In this document: piece after piece, positions 25,769 to 34,889 of the stretch | Layout: every line of letters begins with the position of its first letter | Numbering within the stretch: position 1 is the first letter of the stretch | DNA from: JBLRWS01 sp047921075 | GTDB taxonomy: Bacteria > Bacteroidota > Rhodothermia > Balneolales > Balneolaceae | NCBI GenBank assembly: GCA_047921075.1 | Contig: JBLRWS010000012.1 | Location: 1-47,252, forward strand | DNA length: 47,252 bases | Direction of reading: 5' to 3' | Made by a program: the position numbers and the translations under genes | The notes under the pieces: generated by a model | The model's database searches: none | What the model saw: the letters and a program-made list of their open reading frames with translations, nothing else | What the model was told of the DNA's origin: nothing

Positions 25769-26845
25769 ATGGCACTCAAAATTAGCGGAATCGAAGAACT
25801 ATTAGGCAAAGATGCGGATAATCTCTTGTCTCACGTTTGTAAAACCATCCCGGCGTCTGATCTTCACCTACCGTCGCCAACCTATGTAGATGATACATGG
25901 GCACACTCCGATCGCGGCAATCGTGTATTGGTAAACCTCGAGAGAATGCTGAACCACGGCCGCCTCGGTGGCACCGGATATCTTTCTATTTTGCCGGTTG
26001 ATCAGGGCATTGAGCATAGCGCAGGTGCATCCTTTGCGAAAAACCCGGCCTACTTTGATCCTGAAAAAATTGTTGAGCTGGCCATTGAAGGCGGGTGTAA
26101 TGCGGTAGCCTCCACGTTTGGCGTGTTGGCCTCTGTGAGCCGAAAATATGCACACAAGATTCCGTTTCTGGTAAAAATTAACCACAACGAGCTGCTTACC
26201 TTCCCAAACACCTACGACCAGATTATGTTTGGCACGATTGAGAAGGCGTTCGATATGGGTGCAGCGGCAGTAGGAGCAACCATCTATTTCGGTTCAGAAG
26301 AGTCGAACCGCCAAATTGTAGAAGTAGCCGAAGCCTTCGAATACGCACACGAATTGGGCATGGCTACCGTGCTCTGGTGCTACACCCGTAATTCAGGGTT
26401 TAAAGTGAACGGAACCGATTACCACACCTCTGCCGATCTAACCGGGCAGGCCAACCACCTCGGTGTAACCATAGGAGCCGATATCGTGAAGCAGAAACTG
26501 CCAACCAACAACGGCGGTTATAAAGCTCTGAACACCGGCGATTCCTCTTACGGCAAATTGGATGAGCGCATTTACACCGAGTTAACTACCGATCATCCGA
26601 TCGACCTGACACGTTATCAGGTAGCCAACGGTTACATGGGCCGCGCGGGATTGATCAACTCCGGGGGTGCATCGGGCAGCGACGACTTTGCCGACGCTGT
26701 TCGTACTGCAGTCATTAACAAGCGGGCTGGCGGAATGGGACTCATCAGCGGCCGCAAGGCGTTTCAACGCCCAATGGACGAAGGCGTAAAACTCCTGAAC
26801 TTCATTCAGGATGTGTACCTGAGTGATGAGATCACGGTTGCCTAA
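25769..26845 (+). CDS. fbaB: Class I fructose-bisphosphate aldolase (FbaB/DhnA type)
   Basis: This enzyme splits fructose 1,6-bisphosphate into dihydroxyacetone phosphate and glyceraldehyde 3-phosphate, or runs in reverse, through a lysine Schiff base. The 358-residue barrel matches the DeoC/FbaB (DhnA) group, with LPVDQGIEHS near residue 75-84, INHNELL, and GADIVKQKLP, where Lys241 is the likely Schiff-base residue. The C-terminal phosphate loop is INSGGASGSDDFADAV. No metal-binding His set of class II aldolase is seen. The gene is followed by a strong terminator, so it is probably a single-gene unit. Confidence 0.9.
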   Translation: MALKISGIEELLGKDADNLLSHVCKTIPASDLHLPSPTYVDDTWAHSDRGNRVLVNLERMLNHGRLGGTGYLSILPVDQGIEHSAGASFAKNPAYFDPEKIVELAIEGGCNAVASTFGVLASVSRKYAHKIPFLVKINHNELLTFPNTYDQIMFGTIEKAFDMGAAAVGATIYFGSEESNRQIVEVAEAFEYAHELGMATVLWCYTRNSGFKVNGTDYHTSADLTGQANHLGVTIGADIVKQKLPTNNGGYKALNTGDSSYGKLDERIYTELTTDHPIDLTRYQVANGYMGRAGLINSGGASGSDDFADAVRTAVINKRAGGMGLISGRKAFQRPMDEGVKLLNFIQDVYLSDEITVA

Positions 26846-26860
26846 CCAATCTTCATAAAC

Positions 26861-26900
26861 GGCAGCTTTCATCCAACATGATGAGAGCTGCCATTTTTTT
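26861..26900 (+). terminator. Intrinsic terminator after the aldolase gene
   Basis: GGCAGCTTTCATC (26861-26873) pairs with GATGAGAGCTGCC (26880-26892) with a single wobble around a 6-base loop. It is followed by A and seven T. This is the clearest Rho-independent terminator in the window. Confidence 0.9.
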
Positions 26901-26915
26901 AAAATAGCCTGCTTT

Positions 26916-27974
26916 TTGACGAAAACTGCTACAAATAACGGAAACGGTACAAGCCTGATTTCCGTCAAATATATTGTGATTTCCATTGGGCTGAGCATGC
27001 TCAGCATGGGGATTGTATTCTATTTGACCTACACGCCCGGTGTGTTCGACCATCTCGCCCCGAAACGATTACCCGGCTTGTTTATAGCCATCGGGGTAAT
27101 GCTGCTTAAAGTCTGTTTCACGGCGGCCAAGCAGCGTGTACTGTCAGACCGGGAGCTGAGCTGGCCCGCTTCCTTCCGCATTGCCCTTACCTGGGATTTT
27201 GCGTCGGCCGTAACGCCTTCTACCATTGGCGGATCACCCGCCGCTACCTACGCCATGACACGCGAAGGAATCAAACTCGGGAAAGCTTCTGCCATTGTAC
27301 TTTACGGCGTGCTGCTCGATCAGTTCTGGTACGCGCTGGCCGTTCCCATCCTTATTCTGGCGGGATTTTATTTCGAGGTTCTGCCACCCGAAATCGGACT
27401 TGTAGGCAACCTGACGATGGTATTCATCTACACGTCACTGTTGCTTTTTGGTGGATTCTTAACCTACGGCTTGATGGTGAACCCCAGCGCCTTTAAGAAA
27501 TTTGTGAACCGAATTTTCCGATGGCCGTATCTGAACCGTTATGCGGATAAAGTGAATGCAGAAGCCGAGCATCTGGAAGATCACTCCTATCAGTTACGTG
27601 ATAAACCATTGTCCTTTTATCTAAAAGCCTTTTTTTACTCTACCATGAGCTGGCTTTGCAAGGTTGCACTGCCGGTCATCGTCATACTGAGCCTGCTGCC
27701 CGCCAATGAGATCTTACTGGTGCTGCGCAGCCTCGCGATGAATCTCGCGTTTCTGGTAATTCCAACACCCGGTGGTTCCGGCGGGGTGGAGGGGCTTTTT
27801 GTACTGTTTCTGGGCCCGCTGATCGAGCGCACTTCCTTTATTGGCCTGGCGGTGTTTGCATGGCGCATCATCACCTATTACATCAGCATCGGTGTAGGGA
27901 TTTTTGCAACCATGTGGTATGTGAACCATAAGGTATCTGAGATCAAAGAGAAAAACAGTTCTGCAGCTGCATAA
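26916..27974 (+). CDS. LPG-synthase-TM / UPF0104 family membrane protein
   Basis: This 352-residue protein resembles the membrane domain shared by lysylphosphatidylglycerol synthase flippases and related UPF0104 proteins, with about eight helices. Two typical motifs are seen: TPSTIGGSPAATYAM near residue 100 and IPTPGGSGGVEGLF near residue 285. No aminoacyl-transfer domain follows, so it is a stand-alone membrane part, thought to move lipids or to be a lipid-linked transporter. The best start is TTG at 26916, only 15 bases after the terminator tract. No ATG precedes the first helix. radA begins 2 bases after its stop, so both are likely one operon. Confidence 0.8.
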   Translation: MTKTATNNGNGTSLISVKYIVISIGLSMLSMGIVFYLTYTPGVFDHLAPKRLPGLFIAIGVMLLKVCFTAAKQRVLSDRELSWPASFRIALTWDFASAVTPSTIGGSPAATYAMTREGIKLGKASAIVLYGVLLDQFWYALAVPILILAGFYFEVLPPEIGLVGNLTMVFIYTSLLLFGGFLTYGLMVNPSAFKKFVNRIFRWPYLNRYADKVNAEAEHLEDHSYQLRDKPLSFYLKAFFYSTMSWLCKVALPVIVILSLLPANEILLVLRSLAMNLAFLVIPTPGGSGGVEGLFVLFLGPLIERTSFIGLAVFAWRIITYYISIGVGIFATMWYVNHKVSEIKEKNSSAAA

Positions 27975-27976
27975 AC

Positions 27977-29332
27977 ATGGCGCGTTCAACCACCGAATAT
28001 ATCTGTCAGGAATGCGGCTACTCTTCTCCGAAATGGCTTGGTTCGTGCCCATCTTGCAGTGAGTGGGATACCTTTCAGGAGCGCCAAAAAGAAGTGTCAA
28101 AACCTACGGCGCGACACAAAGTAGAAGCGTCTGTAAGCGGTGAAAAGGCCACACCGTTGCGCCTGGACGAGGTGGAGGTGTCCGATTCCGATCGTATGCC
28201 TACCGGAATTCGGGAATTTGACCGCGTATTGGGTGGGGGACTTGTGAAGGGCTCGTTTTTACTGCTTGGCGGTGATCCCGGCATTGGCAAAAGCACACTG
28301 ATGCTGCAGCTGGCCAAGGTGCAGCCCGGCTGGACCATTCTCTATGTGGCGGGAGAGGAATCACCGGCGCAAATTAAACATCGCGCCGAACGACTTGGTG
28401 TAACCGACAGTTCGTTGCTGGTGTATGCCGAATCGGATGTACAGCGGGTGGTGGAAGAGGCTAAACGGCTAAAGCCCGACCTGGTGGTTATTGACTCTAT
28501 TCAGACCCTCTATAGCTCGAATCTGAGCAGTTTGCCCGGCTCAGTACAGCAGATTCGGGAGTGTTCGGCCATTTTGCAAAAGCTGGCCAAGCGTGATCAC
28601 ATAACCACACTGCTGATTGGCCACGTCACCAAAGACGGCGACATTGCCGGGCCAAAAATTTTGGAGCACACGGTAGACACTGTGCTCTATTTTGAAGGGG
28701 ATACCGGACAGTTCTATCGCATTCTTCGTACGGTGAAAAATCGCTTCGGAGCAGCACAGGAGGTGGGCGTGTTCGAGATGAATGAGACGGGCCTGCATGA
28801 GGTAGCCAATCCTTCAATTCTGTTCACCTCAGGTGCCGATGCAGGGGTGAGCGGTACCTGCCTGACCTGTATCATGGAAGGGTCGAGGGCGCTGCTGGTA
28901 GAGGTGCAGGCACTGGTAACGCCGGCGGCATACGGTACACCTCAGCGCACGGCTAACGGCTTCGATCAAAAGCGGTTGTCTCTGCTGCTTGCCGTGTTGG
29001 AGAAAAGAGCGGGCGTGCCGCTAAACGGACAGGATGTGTACCTTAATATTGTGGGCGGATTAAAGATTCACGATCCGGCCGCAGATCTTGCTGTTCTCAC
29101 AGCACTCACGTCAAGTTACAGAGAAAACCCTGTACCGGAACGTACGGTCATATTCGGGGAAGTGGGTCTGGGAGGGGAAGTGCGGAAACTCCCGTTTGTG
29201 AATCAGCGCTTGCTTGAAGCAGAGAAGATGGGACTGCACACAGTTTGGATGCCTGAGGCCGCCAAGGTGCAATCATCACTGACGATGCGCACCATGAACC
29301 ATGTGCGGGAACTGGCCAGAGAACTGGCTTAG
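27977..29332 (+). CDS. radA: DNA repair protein RadA
   Basis: RadA is a RecA-like branch-migration ATPase and hexameric helicase in recombination. The N-terminal zinc finger has Cys10, Cys13, Cys24 and Cys27 in the CQECG and CPSC pairs. The ATPase shows Walker A GGDPGIGKST (98-107), Walker B DLVVIDSIQTL, and the RadA-specific KNRFG motif. The C-terminal Lon-like domain includes LNIVGGLKIHDPAADLA and the ends typical of RadA. The length of 451 residues is normal. It follows the membrane protein by 2 bases, and its stop overlaps that of the convergent rpsU. Confidence 0.96.
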   Translation: MARSTTEYICQECGYSSPKWLGSCPSCSEWDTFQERQKEVSKPTARHKVEASVSGEKATPLRLDEVEVSDSDRMPTGIREFDRVLGGGLVKGSFLLLGGDPGIGKSTLMLQLAKVQPGWTILYVAGEESPAQIKHRAERLGVTDSSLLVYAESDVQRVVEEAKRLKPDLVVIDSIQTLYSSNLSSLPGSVQQIRECSAILQKLAKRDHITTLLIGHVTKDGDIAGPKILEHTVDTVLYFEGDTGQFYRILRTVKNRFGAAQEVGVFEMNETGLHEVANPSILFTSGADAGVSGTCLTCIMEGSRALLVEVQALVTPAAYGTPQRTANGFDQKRLSLLLAVLEKRAGVPLNGQDVYLNIVGGLKIHDPAADLAVLTALTSSYRENPVPERTVIFGEVGLGGEVRKLPFVNQRLLEAEKMGLHTVWMPEAAKVQSSLTMRTMNHVRELARELA

Positions 29333-29523
29333 TAGTTTTCCCGCTGTCGGCGCCGTTCTTCGCGAACACTCTTTTTCAGGGCTTCACGCCGCTCTTCAGA
29401 CGGCTTGGTAAACTGCTGGCGATCGCGGTATTCGTTCAATACGCGTGCACGGGTTACCATCTTCTTGAAGCGATTGATCGCCCGGTCGATGCTTTCGTTG
29501 TCTTTTACGTTAACTCCGATCAT
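29329..29523 (-). CDS. rpsU: 30S ribosomal protein S21
   Basis: S21 sits on the small subunit platform near the 3' end of 16S rRNA and helps start site binding. This 64-residue protein has the family pattern MIGVNVKDNESIDRAINRFKK and a highly basic C terminus rich in Arg (EERRRQRENY). The ATG at 29523 gives the standard N terminus. A longer frame upstream is not conserved. A TAnnTTTG promoter lies about 35 bases before it. It is a single gene, overlapping the end of the convergent radA by 4 bases. Confidence 0.94.
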   Translation of the reverse strand: MIGVNVKDNESIDRAINRFKKMVTRARVLNEYRDRQQFTKPSEERREALKKSVREERRRQRENY

Positions 29524-29558
29524 AAAAACATTGGTTTTTTGTATTATGTTACAGTCTT

Positions 29559-29566
29559 CAAAGATA
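29559..29566 (-). promoter_or_regulatory. TATCTTTG -7 element of rpsU
   Basis: On the minus strand TATCTTTG is an exact match to the Bacteroidota -7 consensus TAnnTTTG, placing the transcript start about 30 bases before the rpsU ATG. The -33 element is not clear. Confidence 0.5.
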
Positions 29567-29633
29567 GGGAATGATTTCAATAAAATACAGTGTCTGCTGT
29601 AAAGAAAGTTTCTTTTTAGTCTCAATTACCCCA

Positions 29634-30305
29634 ATGCGTTTTATTCAAACTTTGCAGTCTCTTTTTCGTTCGCCCCGGCAGGTTGTTGATCCTTTTGTGG
29701 CGGGGGAAGACTCTCCCTTTATGCATCCGGCGTGGTTCTGTCTGGCTCCCGCCGTGGTTGTGACCATTCTAAACGCGTTCTTTATCGATTTTTCCCCTCT
29801 TGCAGAGATGCCGGTAGAGCAGGGTGATGATCCTGCTTTGGGCGATCTGCTTTACTGGCTCCAGCTTGTAAACATTCGGGTGTTCACACAATTTCTGCCC
29901 CTTCTGGTTGCTACACTGCTGGTGCCGATGCTGGCTTTGGGCACTCTTATCTTTCTGCGCGACGAACTGGACGGGTTTTACCATGGGCTTGTTCTTTTTG
30001 CATATGGTGCCGGTGCGGTTTGCACGGGCCTGCTATTGCTGTTGCCCGTCTGGTGGTTTTCTCCCCTGCCGATCTACGAAACGTCGATGTATTCGGTGCT
30101 TCCCGCCGCGCTGATATCGTTTATCTATTTGATGATATTGCGCCGTTATCTGCAACCCGACAGTATCATGAGCTGGATTCGAATGATCTCTGCGTACGCT
30201 TCGGGATATATTTTCTACTCGCTGATCGCCGGATTTCTGGCCGGGCTACTTGGGTTCTTTGCGTTTTGGATTGCTGAGGTGATGGCCGCCATGCAGGCTA
30301 CCTGA
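29634..30305 (+). CDS. Integral membrane protein, hypothetical (Yip1/DUF3667-like)
   Basis: This protein of about 223 residues has an N-terminal cytoplasmic stretch (MRFIQTLQSLFRSP) followed by about five hydrophobic helices, the first near residues 33-50, then near 85-110, 120-142, 155-172 and 190-215. The arrangement resembles Yip1-like or DUF3667-type membrane proteins of Bacteroidota, but no firm motif is seen. ATG 29634 is preferred because earlier in-frame starts add unlikely residues. The gene is divergent from rpsU, and its end overlaps the convergent TIGR02757 gene by 8 bases. Confidence 0.6.
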   Translation: MRFIQTLQSLFRSPRQVVDPFVAGEDSPFMHPAWFCLAPAVVVTILNAFFIDFSPLAEMPVEQGDDPALGDLLYWLQLVNIRVFTQFLPLLVATLLVPMLALGTLIFLRDELDGFYHGLVLFAYGAGAVCTGLLLLLPVWWFSPLPIYETSMYSVLPAALISFIYLMILRRYLQPDSIMSWIRMISAYASGYIFYSLIAGFLAGLLGFFAFWIAEVMAAMQAT

Positions 30306-31125
30306 CCCGGTTCAGAAGAAAACGCGGTGGTAGTTCGTACTCCATAGCCCCGAGGGCAAACAGTGCGTAATCGTATCGGGAGGGATCATCGGAATCGAGT
30401 AGTAACAGGCTCTTTTGAAGTTCCTCTACGGCCCTCCAATCGTTGGTTTTCCGCGCCAGAAGGCCGTAGCGTCGCGCCTGTCGGGCTACATGCACATCAA
30501 ACGGAACGACCAGCCTCGATGTTGGAAAAAAAGTCCATATTCCGGGGTCAACCGGGCTGTTTTGGCGGCTGCACCAGCGCAGATACATGGCCATTCGCTT
30601 GGCCGTACTTCCGCCGAGGGGATCGGAGATGTGTTTTGCCGCCCGGGCGGGAAAGGGATCTGCCAACGAAGTAAACGACCGCTTGAAATCGGACAGCAAG
30701 CGCGCAATGGAGCCGTCCCCATTGTGATGCAGCGTTTCCCAGTAGTTTTCAAAATCGGGATGGGTACGATACACTTGTTTCATCGCACGCATGTAGGTGT
30801 CGATGTCGGCCGGTTTAAAGGTTCGATGCCGAAAACCGGAAAAGAGATCCCGGTCGCGAACGGAGTAATTCATCACGCAGTCGTAAGGCCGGTAGTCCAT
30901 CCGCCGCAAAAGGTCATCCGTTTTGTTGATGACGATATCGCGCCGCCCCCAGGCAAAAAGTGCGGCAAAAAATCCGGCAATTTCCCGGTCTCTCTTATCG
31001 GCGAAGGCGTGCATGAACTGCACCGGATCATCATCAATAAAGGACGGTTTCTCCACCGCTTTCTGCAGCCGATCGAGATGCGGCTTTAATTCAAGAAGCA
31101 GGGCATAAGAGCGTTTGCGAAGCAT
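30298..31125 (-). CDS. TIGR02757 (DUF2400) family protein
   Basis: This 275-residue protein matches the TIGR02757/DUF2400 family of unknown function, widespread in Bacteroidota. Recognisable stretches are FIDDDPVQFMHAFADKRDRE, FFAALFAWGRRDIV, MYLRWCSRQNSPVDPGIW and LVVPFDVHVARQARRYGLL. Those patterns, with a helix-rich fold and DVHV near the end, recall the helix-hairpin-helix DNA glycosylase superfamily, and it follows mutY by only 4 bases. A DNA repair role is a reasonable guess, not a demonstrated one. It is the last gene of a four-gene minus-strand operon. Confidence 0.85.
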   Translation of the reverse strand: MLRKRSYALLLELKPHLDRLQKAVEKPSFIDDDPVQFMHAFADKRDREIAGFFAALFAWGRRDIVINKTDDLLRRMDYRPYDCVMNYSVRDRDLFSGFRHRTFKPADIDTYMRAMKQVYRTHPDFENYWETLHHNGDGSIARLLSDFKRSFTSLADPFPARAAKHISDPLGGSTAKRMAMYLRWCSRQNSPVDPGIWTFFPTSRLVVPFDVHVARQARRYGLLARKTNDWRAVEELQKSLLLLDSDDPSRYDYALFALGAMEYELPPRFLLNRVR

Positions 31126-31129
31126 CGGG

Positions 31130-32230
31130 CTATTCCGGTCTGTTTTCGGCTCGCCGCGCCTCCGGGCGATTCTGCTGCAACGCCTTTACAAGCTCTTTGT
31201 TGGCTTTAGGAAACGGATAGGTGTCCAGCTCGTCGACCGTAACCCATCGCAGCTGCTGGCTCGATTTTGGCCGGGGCTTGCCCGATTGAATAGAACAAAG
31301 GTAGGCGTGCAGCGTAATTTTAAAATGGGAATAGGCGTGCTTAACGGTTAACACTTTATCCAGTACGTCAACCACCACATCCAGCTCTTCGTGCAGTTCG
31401 CGCGCCACGGTGTCCCGCAGGGATTCACGCTTCTCCTTTTTTCCGCCGGGAAACTCCCACAGTCCGCCCAGCATCGCTTCTTCAGGCCGCTGCGCAATGA
31501 GCAGCTTGCCCTCTTCATCAACCGGAATACCAACGCCTATGGTGTGATGAGGAACTTTTTTGGCTTTCGATTTAAAAGGCAATTTGTGAACGGTACCGTT
31601 GTGATATGCGGTGCATGATGCACTTACCGGGCACTTGATGCAAGACGGTTGATCGGGTGTGCAGATGGTGGCGCCAAGCTCCATCACGGCCTGATTAAAA
31701 TCGCCCGGGCGATTTTTCGATAGGGCGTCATCAGCCAGCGCCTGAACGGTACGCTTCGTTTTGCCGGAGCGAATATCCTCACCAATGCCGAAAAAACGGG
31801 CAAAGACGCGCAATACGTTACCATCTACCACCGCTTTCGGTTCCTGGAAGGCGATACTGCTGATGGCCGCCGCCGTATAAGGCCCGATTCCTTTAAGAGT
31901 TAGCAGCTCATCGTAGGTTCCGGGTAGCTCTCCATCGTATTGATCGCGGACGGTTTTAGCTGCTTGATGGAGATTTCGGGCGCGGGAGTAGTACCCAAGC
32001 CCTTCCCAGCATTTCAGCACCTCCTGCTGATCAGCGTCGGCCAGATCGGTTACAGTCGGGAAAGAGGAAAGAAAACGTTCGTAGTAGGGAATAGCGGTAT
32101 CGACCCGCGTTTGCTGAAGCATAATTTCAGATACCCAAATGCGGTAGGGATCTCCGGTTTTGCGCCAGGGTAAATCGCGCTGATGCGCATCGTACCACGT
32201 CAGTAATCGGTCTTTGGGAAAGCTGCTCAC
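31130..32230 (-). CDS. mutY: A/G-specific adenine glycosylase MutY
   Basis: MutY removes adenine mispaired with 8-oxoguanine. The HhH-GPD domain has the catalytic Glu35 in SEIMLQQT, the hairpin LKGIGPYTAAAI (112-123) and Asp136 in VDGNVLRV. The 4Fe-4S loop is Cys190, Cys197, Cys200 and Cys206. A C-terminal NUDIX-like domain (about 225-350) recognises 8-oxoguanine, with GLWEFPGGKKEKRES. The length of 366 residues is usual. The start is GTG at 32230, overlapping the stop of the upstream gene (GTGA), so translation is coupled to the secreted protein gene before it. Confidence 0.96.
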   Translation of the reverse strand: MSSFPKDRLLTWYDAHQRDLPWRKTGDPYRIWVSEIMLQQTRVDTAIPYYERFLSSFPTVTDLADADQQEVLKCWEGLGYYSRARNLHQAAKTVRDQYDGELPGTYDELLTLKGIGPYTAAAISSIAFQEPKAVVDGNVLRVFARFFGIGEDIRSGKTKRTVQALADDALSKNRPGDFNQAVMELGATICTPDQPSCIKCPVSASCTAYHNGTVHKLPFKSKAKKVPHHTIGVGIPVDEEGKLLIAQRPEEAMLGGLWEFPGGKKEKRESLRDTVARELHEELDVVVDVLDKVLTVKHAYSHFKITLHAYLCSIQSGKPRPKSSQQLRWVTVDELDTYPFPKANKELVKALQQNRPEARRAENRPE

Positions 32231-33822
32231 AGCGAATCGTTATCGGAATCAAACAGAGCATCATCATCACCTTCAGCCTGTTCAACCTCCACCACGCGCA
32301 GAGAATATTCCTGAGAAGCGGCCGCGCCAAATTGGTCGGTAGCAATTACCTGAAAACGGTGCTGGCCTACTTGCCGGATGTTTGGAGTCCAGCGGAACTG
32401 ACCGGTTCGTTCATTCAGGGTTGCGCCTGAAGGGAGGTCTACGCCGAGGTATCGAATCAGGTTACGGTTTGGTCCGTCGGGATCCACAGCGCGAATTTCA
32501 AAATCGAACACATCACCAACGGGAATGGAGACCTCACGAGCGGGTGAGAAACGGGGCGGTGCGTTAAACGGGCGCAGATCTACGGTAAATTCAACGGAGT
32601 GCGACTGGCCATCGGCCGTGGTGGCTGTAACGCGAAATGTTTGCTGCCCGGTTTGGTTGGCTCTTGGTTGCCAATGGAGCGAGTTGCCGCGAATACGGGC
32701 GTTATCTACAGAGCCGGTATAGCTCAGGTTGATGGATGTCCGATCGCCGGGGAGTGATTCAAATTCGATGGGTACAAGCAGCGCCCGTGGAAAAGGCAGT
32801 GTGCGATTGGGGATCTCCTTCAGTGTAAGGCGCCCGTTTGCTGGAGAAGCTGAAGAGGTTGCTGTTTGCCCGCTGGATTCGATCACCGGAAAGAGACTGT
32901 TAAATTCGGTGATCCACAGTTTATCTCCCGTAACGGTGAAGAGATTTCCCGCTTCCGGATCATCTTTCCATCGGGTGAACGATTCGCCCGGAGCGCCAAT
33001 CCAGAGATCACGCTCTGAAGTGGATACAATCAGGGTTTGATCGCGATCCCGATAATGGAGATTGACAACCGAATGCCGTACATCAGCGATTTCGCGAAGG
33101 GAACCATCGGCATTGATCAAGTAGATGCGACCGCGCGAATCGCTCCCTATCAGCTCCCCTTCGGTGAGAAAAATACGGGCGAGCGGGCGGTTAAGCTGTA
33201 TCCTCTGCTGATGAGATACCGAACCTGCAGATGCATCCCGTACATACAGATCCAGATGGGTGTCACCGCTAAGTACATACAGATCGCGGTGGTTGTTGCC
33301 GGCCAGCGATTGAACACGGTTGTTCTGGAAGCGGCCCGGATCAAATGGTTCGGGGGGCGAATCTACACTTTCGGGGCTTTCGAGGCTCAGCGTTCCCAGC
33401 TCTCCGTTTCCCATAGCAATAAACAACTCATTCCCCAGGCGTTGTACATCAACAGGTGGTGCCGGGAGCACTGTGGATGAGTAGACACCCAAAATGGAGG
33501 TCGGCTCTACCACCGTCAGGCGGCGTCCCTGTCCGTAGAGGTAAGCGAAGCGCACATCCGCATTGAGCTTGTTTCCACGCCGCTGCATGCCGGTTGAGGA
33601 GTAGAGCCATTGCAGGGAATCGCTGTGTGCACGAAACACAACCAGCCCTTCTTCCTGCGACAGCACATAGAGATGGGTGGCTGAGCTTTCGATATTGATA
33701 ATGTCGGGAATGTCGAGCCGTTCACGGACATCTTGCGTCCATTGGGCTGTTGCAACGCCGGCAGCGCCCAGTACCAGAAATACAGTAAGTAGAGATGCAG
33801 AAAGAAGCCGCTTGTTAGTCAT
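32227..33822 (-). CDS. Secreted beta-propeller and Ig-like protein
   Basis: This protein of about 531 residues has a signal peptide (MTNKRLLSASLLTVFLVLG, cleaved near TAQ). A long beta-rich region (about 30-330) has repeated short strands resembling a beta-propeller. Two putative Ig/cadherin-like domains follow (about 345-430 and 435-515), with the repeat-like segments HWQPRANQTGQQTFRVTA and FRWTPNIRQVGQHRFQVIA. The end is acidic (EGDDDALFDSDNDSL). It lacks a PorSS or sorting domain. The ATG at 33822 is chosen for the signal peptide. The gene lies 13 bases after the SDR gene and overlaps mutY by 4 bases. Its role, perhaps surface adhesion or binding, is unknown. Confidence 0.72.
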   Translation of the reverse strand: MTNKRLLSASLLTVFLVLGAAGVATAQWTQDVRERLDIPDIINIESSATHLYVLSQEEGLVVFRAHSDSLQWLYSSTGMQRRGNKLNADVRFAYLYGQGRRLTVVEPTSILGVYSSTVLPAPPVDVQRLGNELFIAMGNGELGTLSLESPESVDSPPEPFDPGRFQNNRVQSLAGNNHRDLYVLSGDTHLDLYVRDASAGSVSHQQRIQLNRPLARIFLTEGELIGSDSRGRIYLINADGSLREIADVRHSVVNLHYRDRDQTLIVSTSERDLWIGAPGESFTRWKDDPEAGNLFTVTGDKLWITEFNSLFPVIESSGQTATSSASPANGRLTLKEIPNRTLPFPRALLVPIEFESLPGDRTSINLSYTGSVDNARIRGNSLHWQPRANQTGQQTFRVTATTADGQSHSVEFTVDLRPFNAPPRFSPAREVSIPVGDVFDFEIRAVDPDGPNRNLIRYLGVDLPSGATLNERTGQFRWTPNIRQVGQHRFQVIATDQFGAAASQEYSLRVVEVEQAEGDDDALFDSDNDSL

Positions 33823-33835
33823 ACGTTCAGTTAAA

Positions 33836-34810
33836 TTAGAGCCAGTCGTTTTGTTTATACCAGCGGAGCGTTCGGGATACACCCTCTTCGAGCGAATATT
33901 CGGGTTCGAAGCAGAGCTCTTTTTGTGCTTTATCAATAGCGCAGGTCCACTCGAGAACCATCTCGTTTGCTTTCTCACGGTTTACTACTGGATATGTACC
34001 AAACAGTGTGGCGGTTGTTTCGATGGCAGCGGCTATTTTTTTTACCCAGGCCGGTTTTATTTTAATAGCCAAGCTCTTTTTACCCAACACTGTTTCGGTA
34101 ATGGTTTTGATCTCATTCCAACAGGTGTCTGGCTTACCGCTAATAAAATAGGTGTGTACTCCGGGGGTTTCCAGAGCGCTTGCTTTGTAGATACCCTGAA
34201 TAACATCATCTACATACACCATCGAGAGCCGTGGATGTTCGCCCGAGCCCACAATGGGTGCAACACCTTTGCTCATCATTTTGAACAGGGTAAAAATCTG
34301 ATCTTCCCGGGGGCCATACACCGCCGGAGGGCGTAAAATTTTGATCGACATACCATCCGGGGCGATGTTATGGATCATTTTTTCCATTTTCATTTTGGAT
34401 CGTCCATACATGCTCACCGGCTCCATCGGGTCGTTTTCGTTACGGGGTCGCTCCCCGCTCGGCCCTGCCGCTGCAAGAGAGGACAGAATCACAACATTTT
34501 TAACCCCCGATTTTTCAGCAAGGCGAATCAGGTGCTCGGTAGCATCCACGTTGGCGTGGTCAAACTCTTTTTGAGTTTTGGCCATCACCAGTCCGGCCAG
34601 ATGAAATATCACATCTACATCTGCCAGTGCTTGTTGAATTTCCTGAATGGCATGCAGGTCGCCATCAACGCGGGTGTAGGGTTTGCCTTCGAGCCATTTT
34701 TCACGGCTTCGTACCAGACATTTTACCTCACTGTACGATTTATCGGCAAGAAGTGCATCCGCCAGATGGCTGCCGATAAATCCTGTGGCACCGGTAACAA
34801 AAGCCTTCAT
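33836..34810 (-). CDS. NAD-dependent epimerase/dehydratase, ceramide-reductase candidate
   Basis: This 324-residue extended short-chain dehydrogenase has the NAD-binding motif TGATGFIGSH (6-15), the Ser pair at 110-111, and the catalytic YGRSK with Tyr135 and Lys139. It continues with RPPAVYGPRED and SMVYVDDVIQGI. The reaction is not readable from the sequence. In Caulobacter an enzyme of this kind (CerR) reduces the 3-keto group in ceramide synthesis, and this gene lies beside a serine palmitoyltransferase and a glycosyltransferase, which makes that role plausible. ATG 34810 starts exactly at the Rossmann strand. A frame from 34873 adds poor sequence. It heads the operon with the secreted protein, mutY and TIGR02757. 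Confidence 0.82.
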   Translation of the reverse strand: MKAFVTGATGFIGSHLADALLADKSYSEVKCLVRSREKWLEGKPYTRVDGDLHAIQEIQQALADVDVIFHLAGLVMAKTQKEFDHANVDATEHLIRLAEKSGVKNVVILSSLAAAGPSGERPRNENDPMEPVSMYGRSKMKMEKMIHNIAPDGMSIKILRPPAVYGPREDQIFTLFKMMSKGVAPIVGSGEHPRLSMVYVDDVIQGIYKASALETPGVHTYFISGKPDTCWNEIKTITETVLGKKSLAIKIKPAWVKKIAAAIETTATLFGTYPVVNREKANEMVLEWTCAIDKAQKELCFEPEYSLEEGVSRTLRWYKQNDWL

Positions 34811-34889
34811 AAAATTGTATATTCGATGTGCTCGTTTTGCAAATGAGGATGTGAAAATATACAAATATGTCAACTGCTAATAAAACCTA

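Noticed and set aside
31130..32230. Endonuclease III instead of MutY
   Set aside because: The C-terminal NUDIX-like domain and the MutY-type catalytic Glu35 settle the call as MutY.
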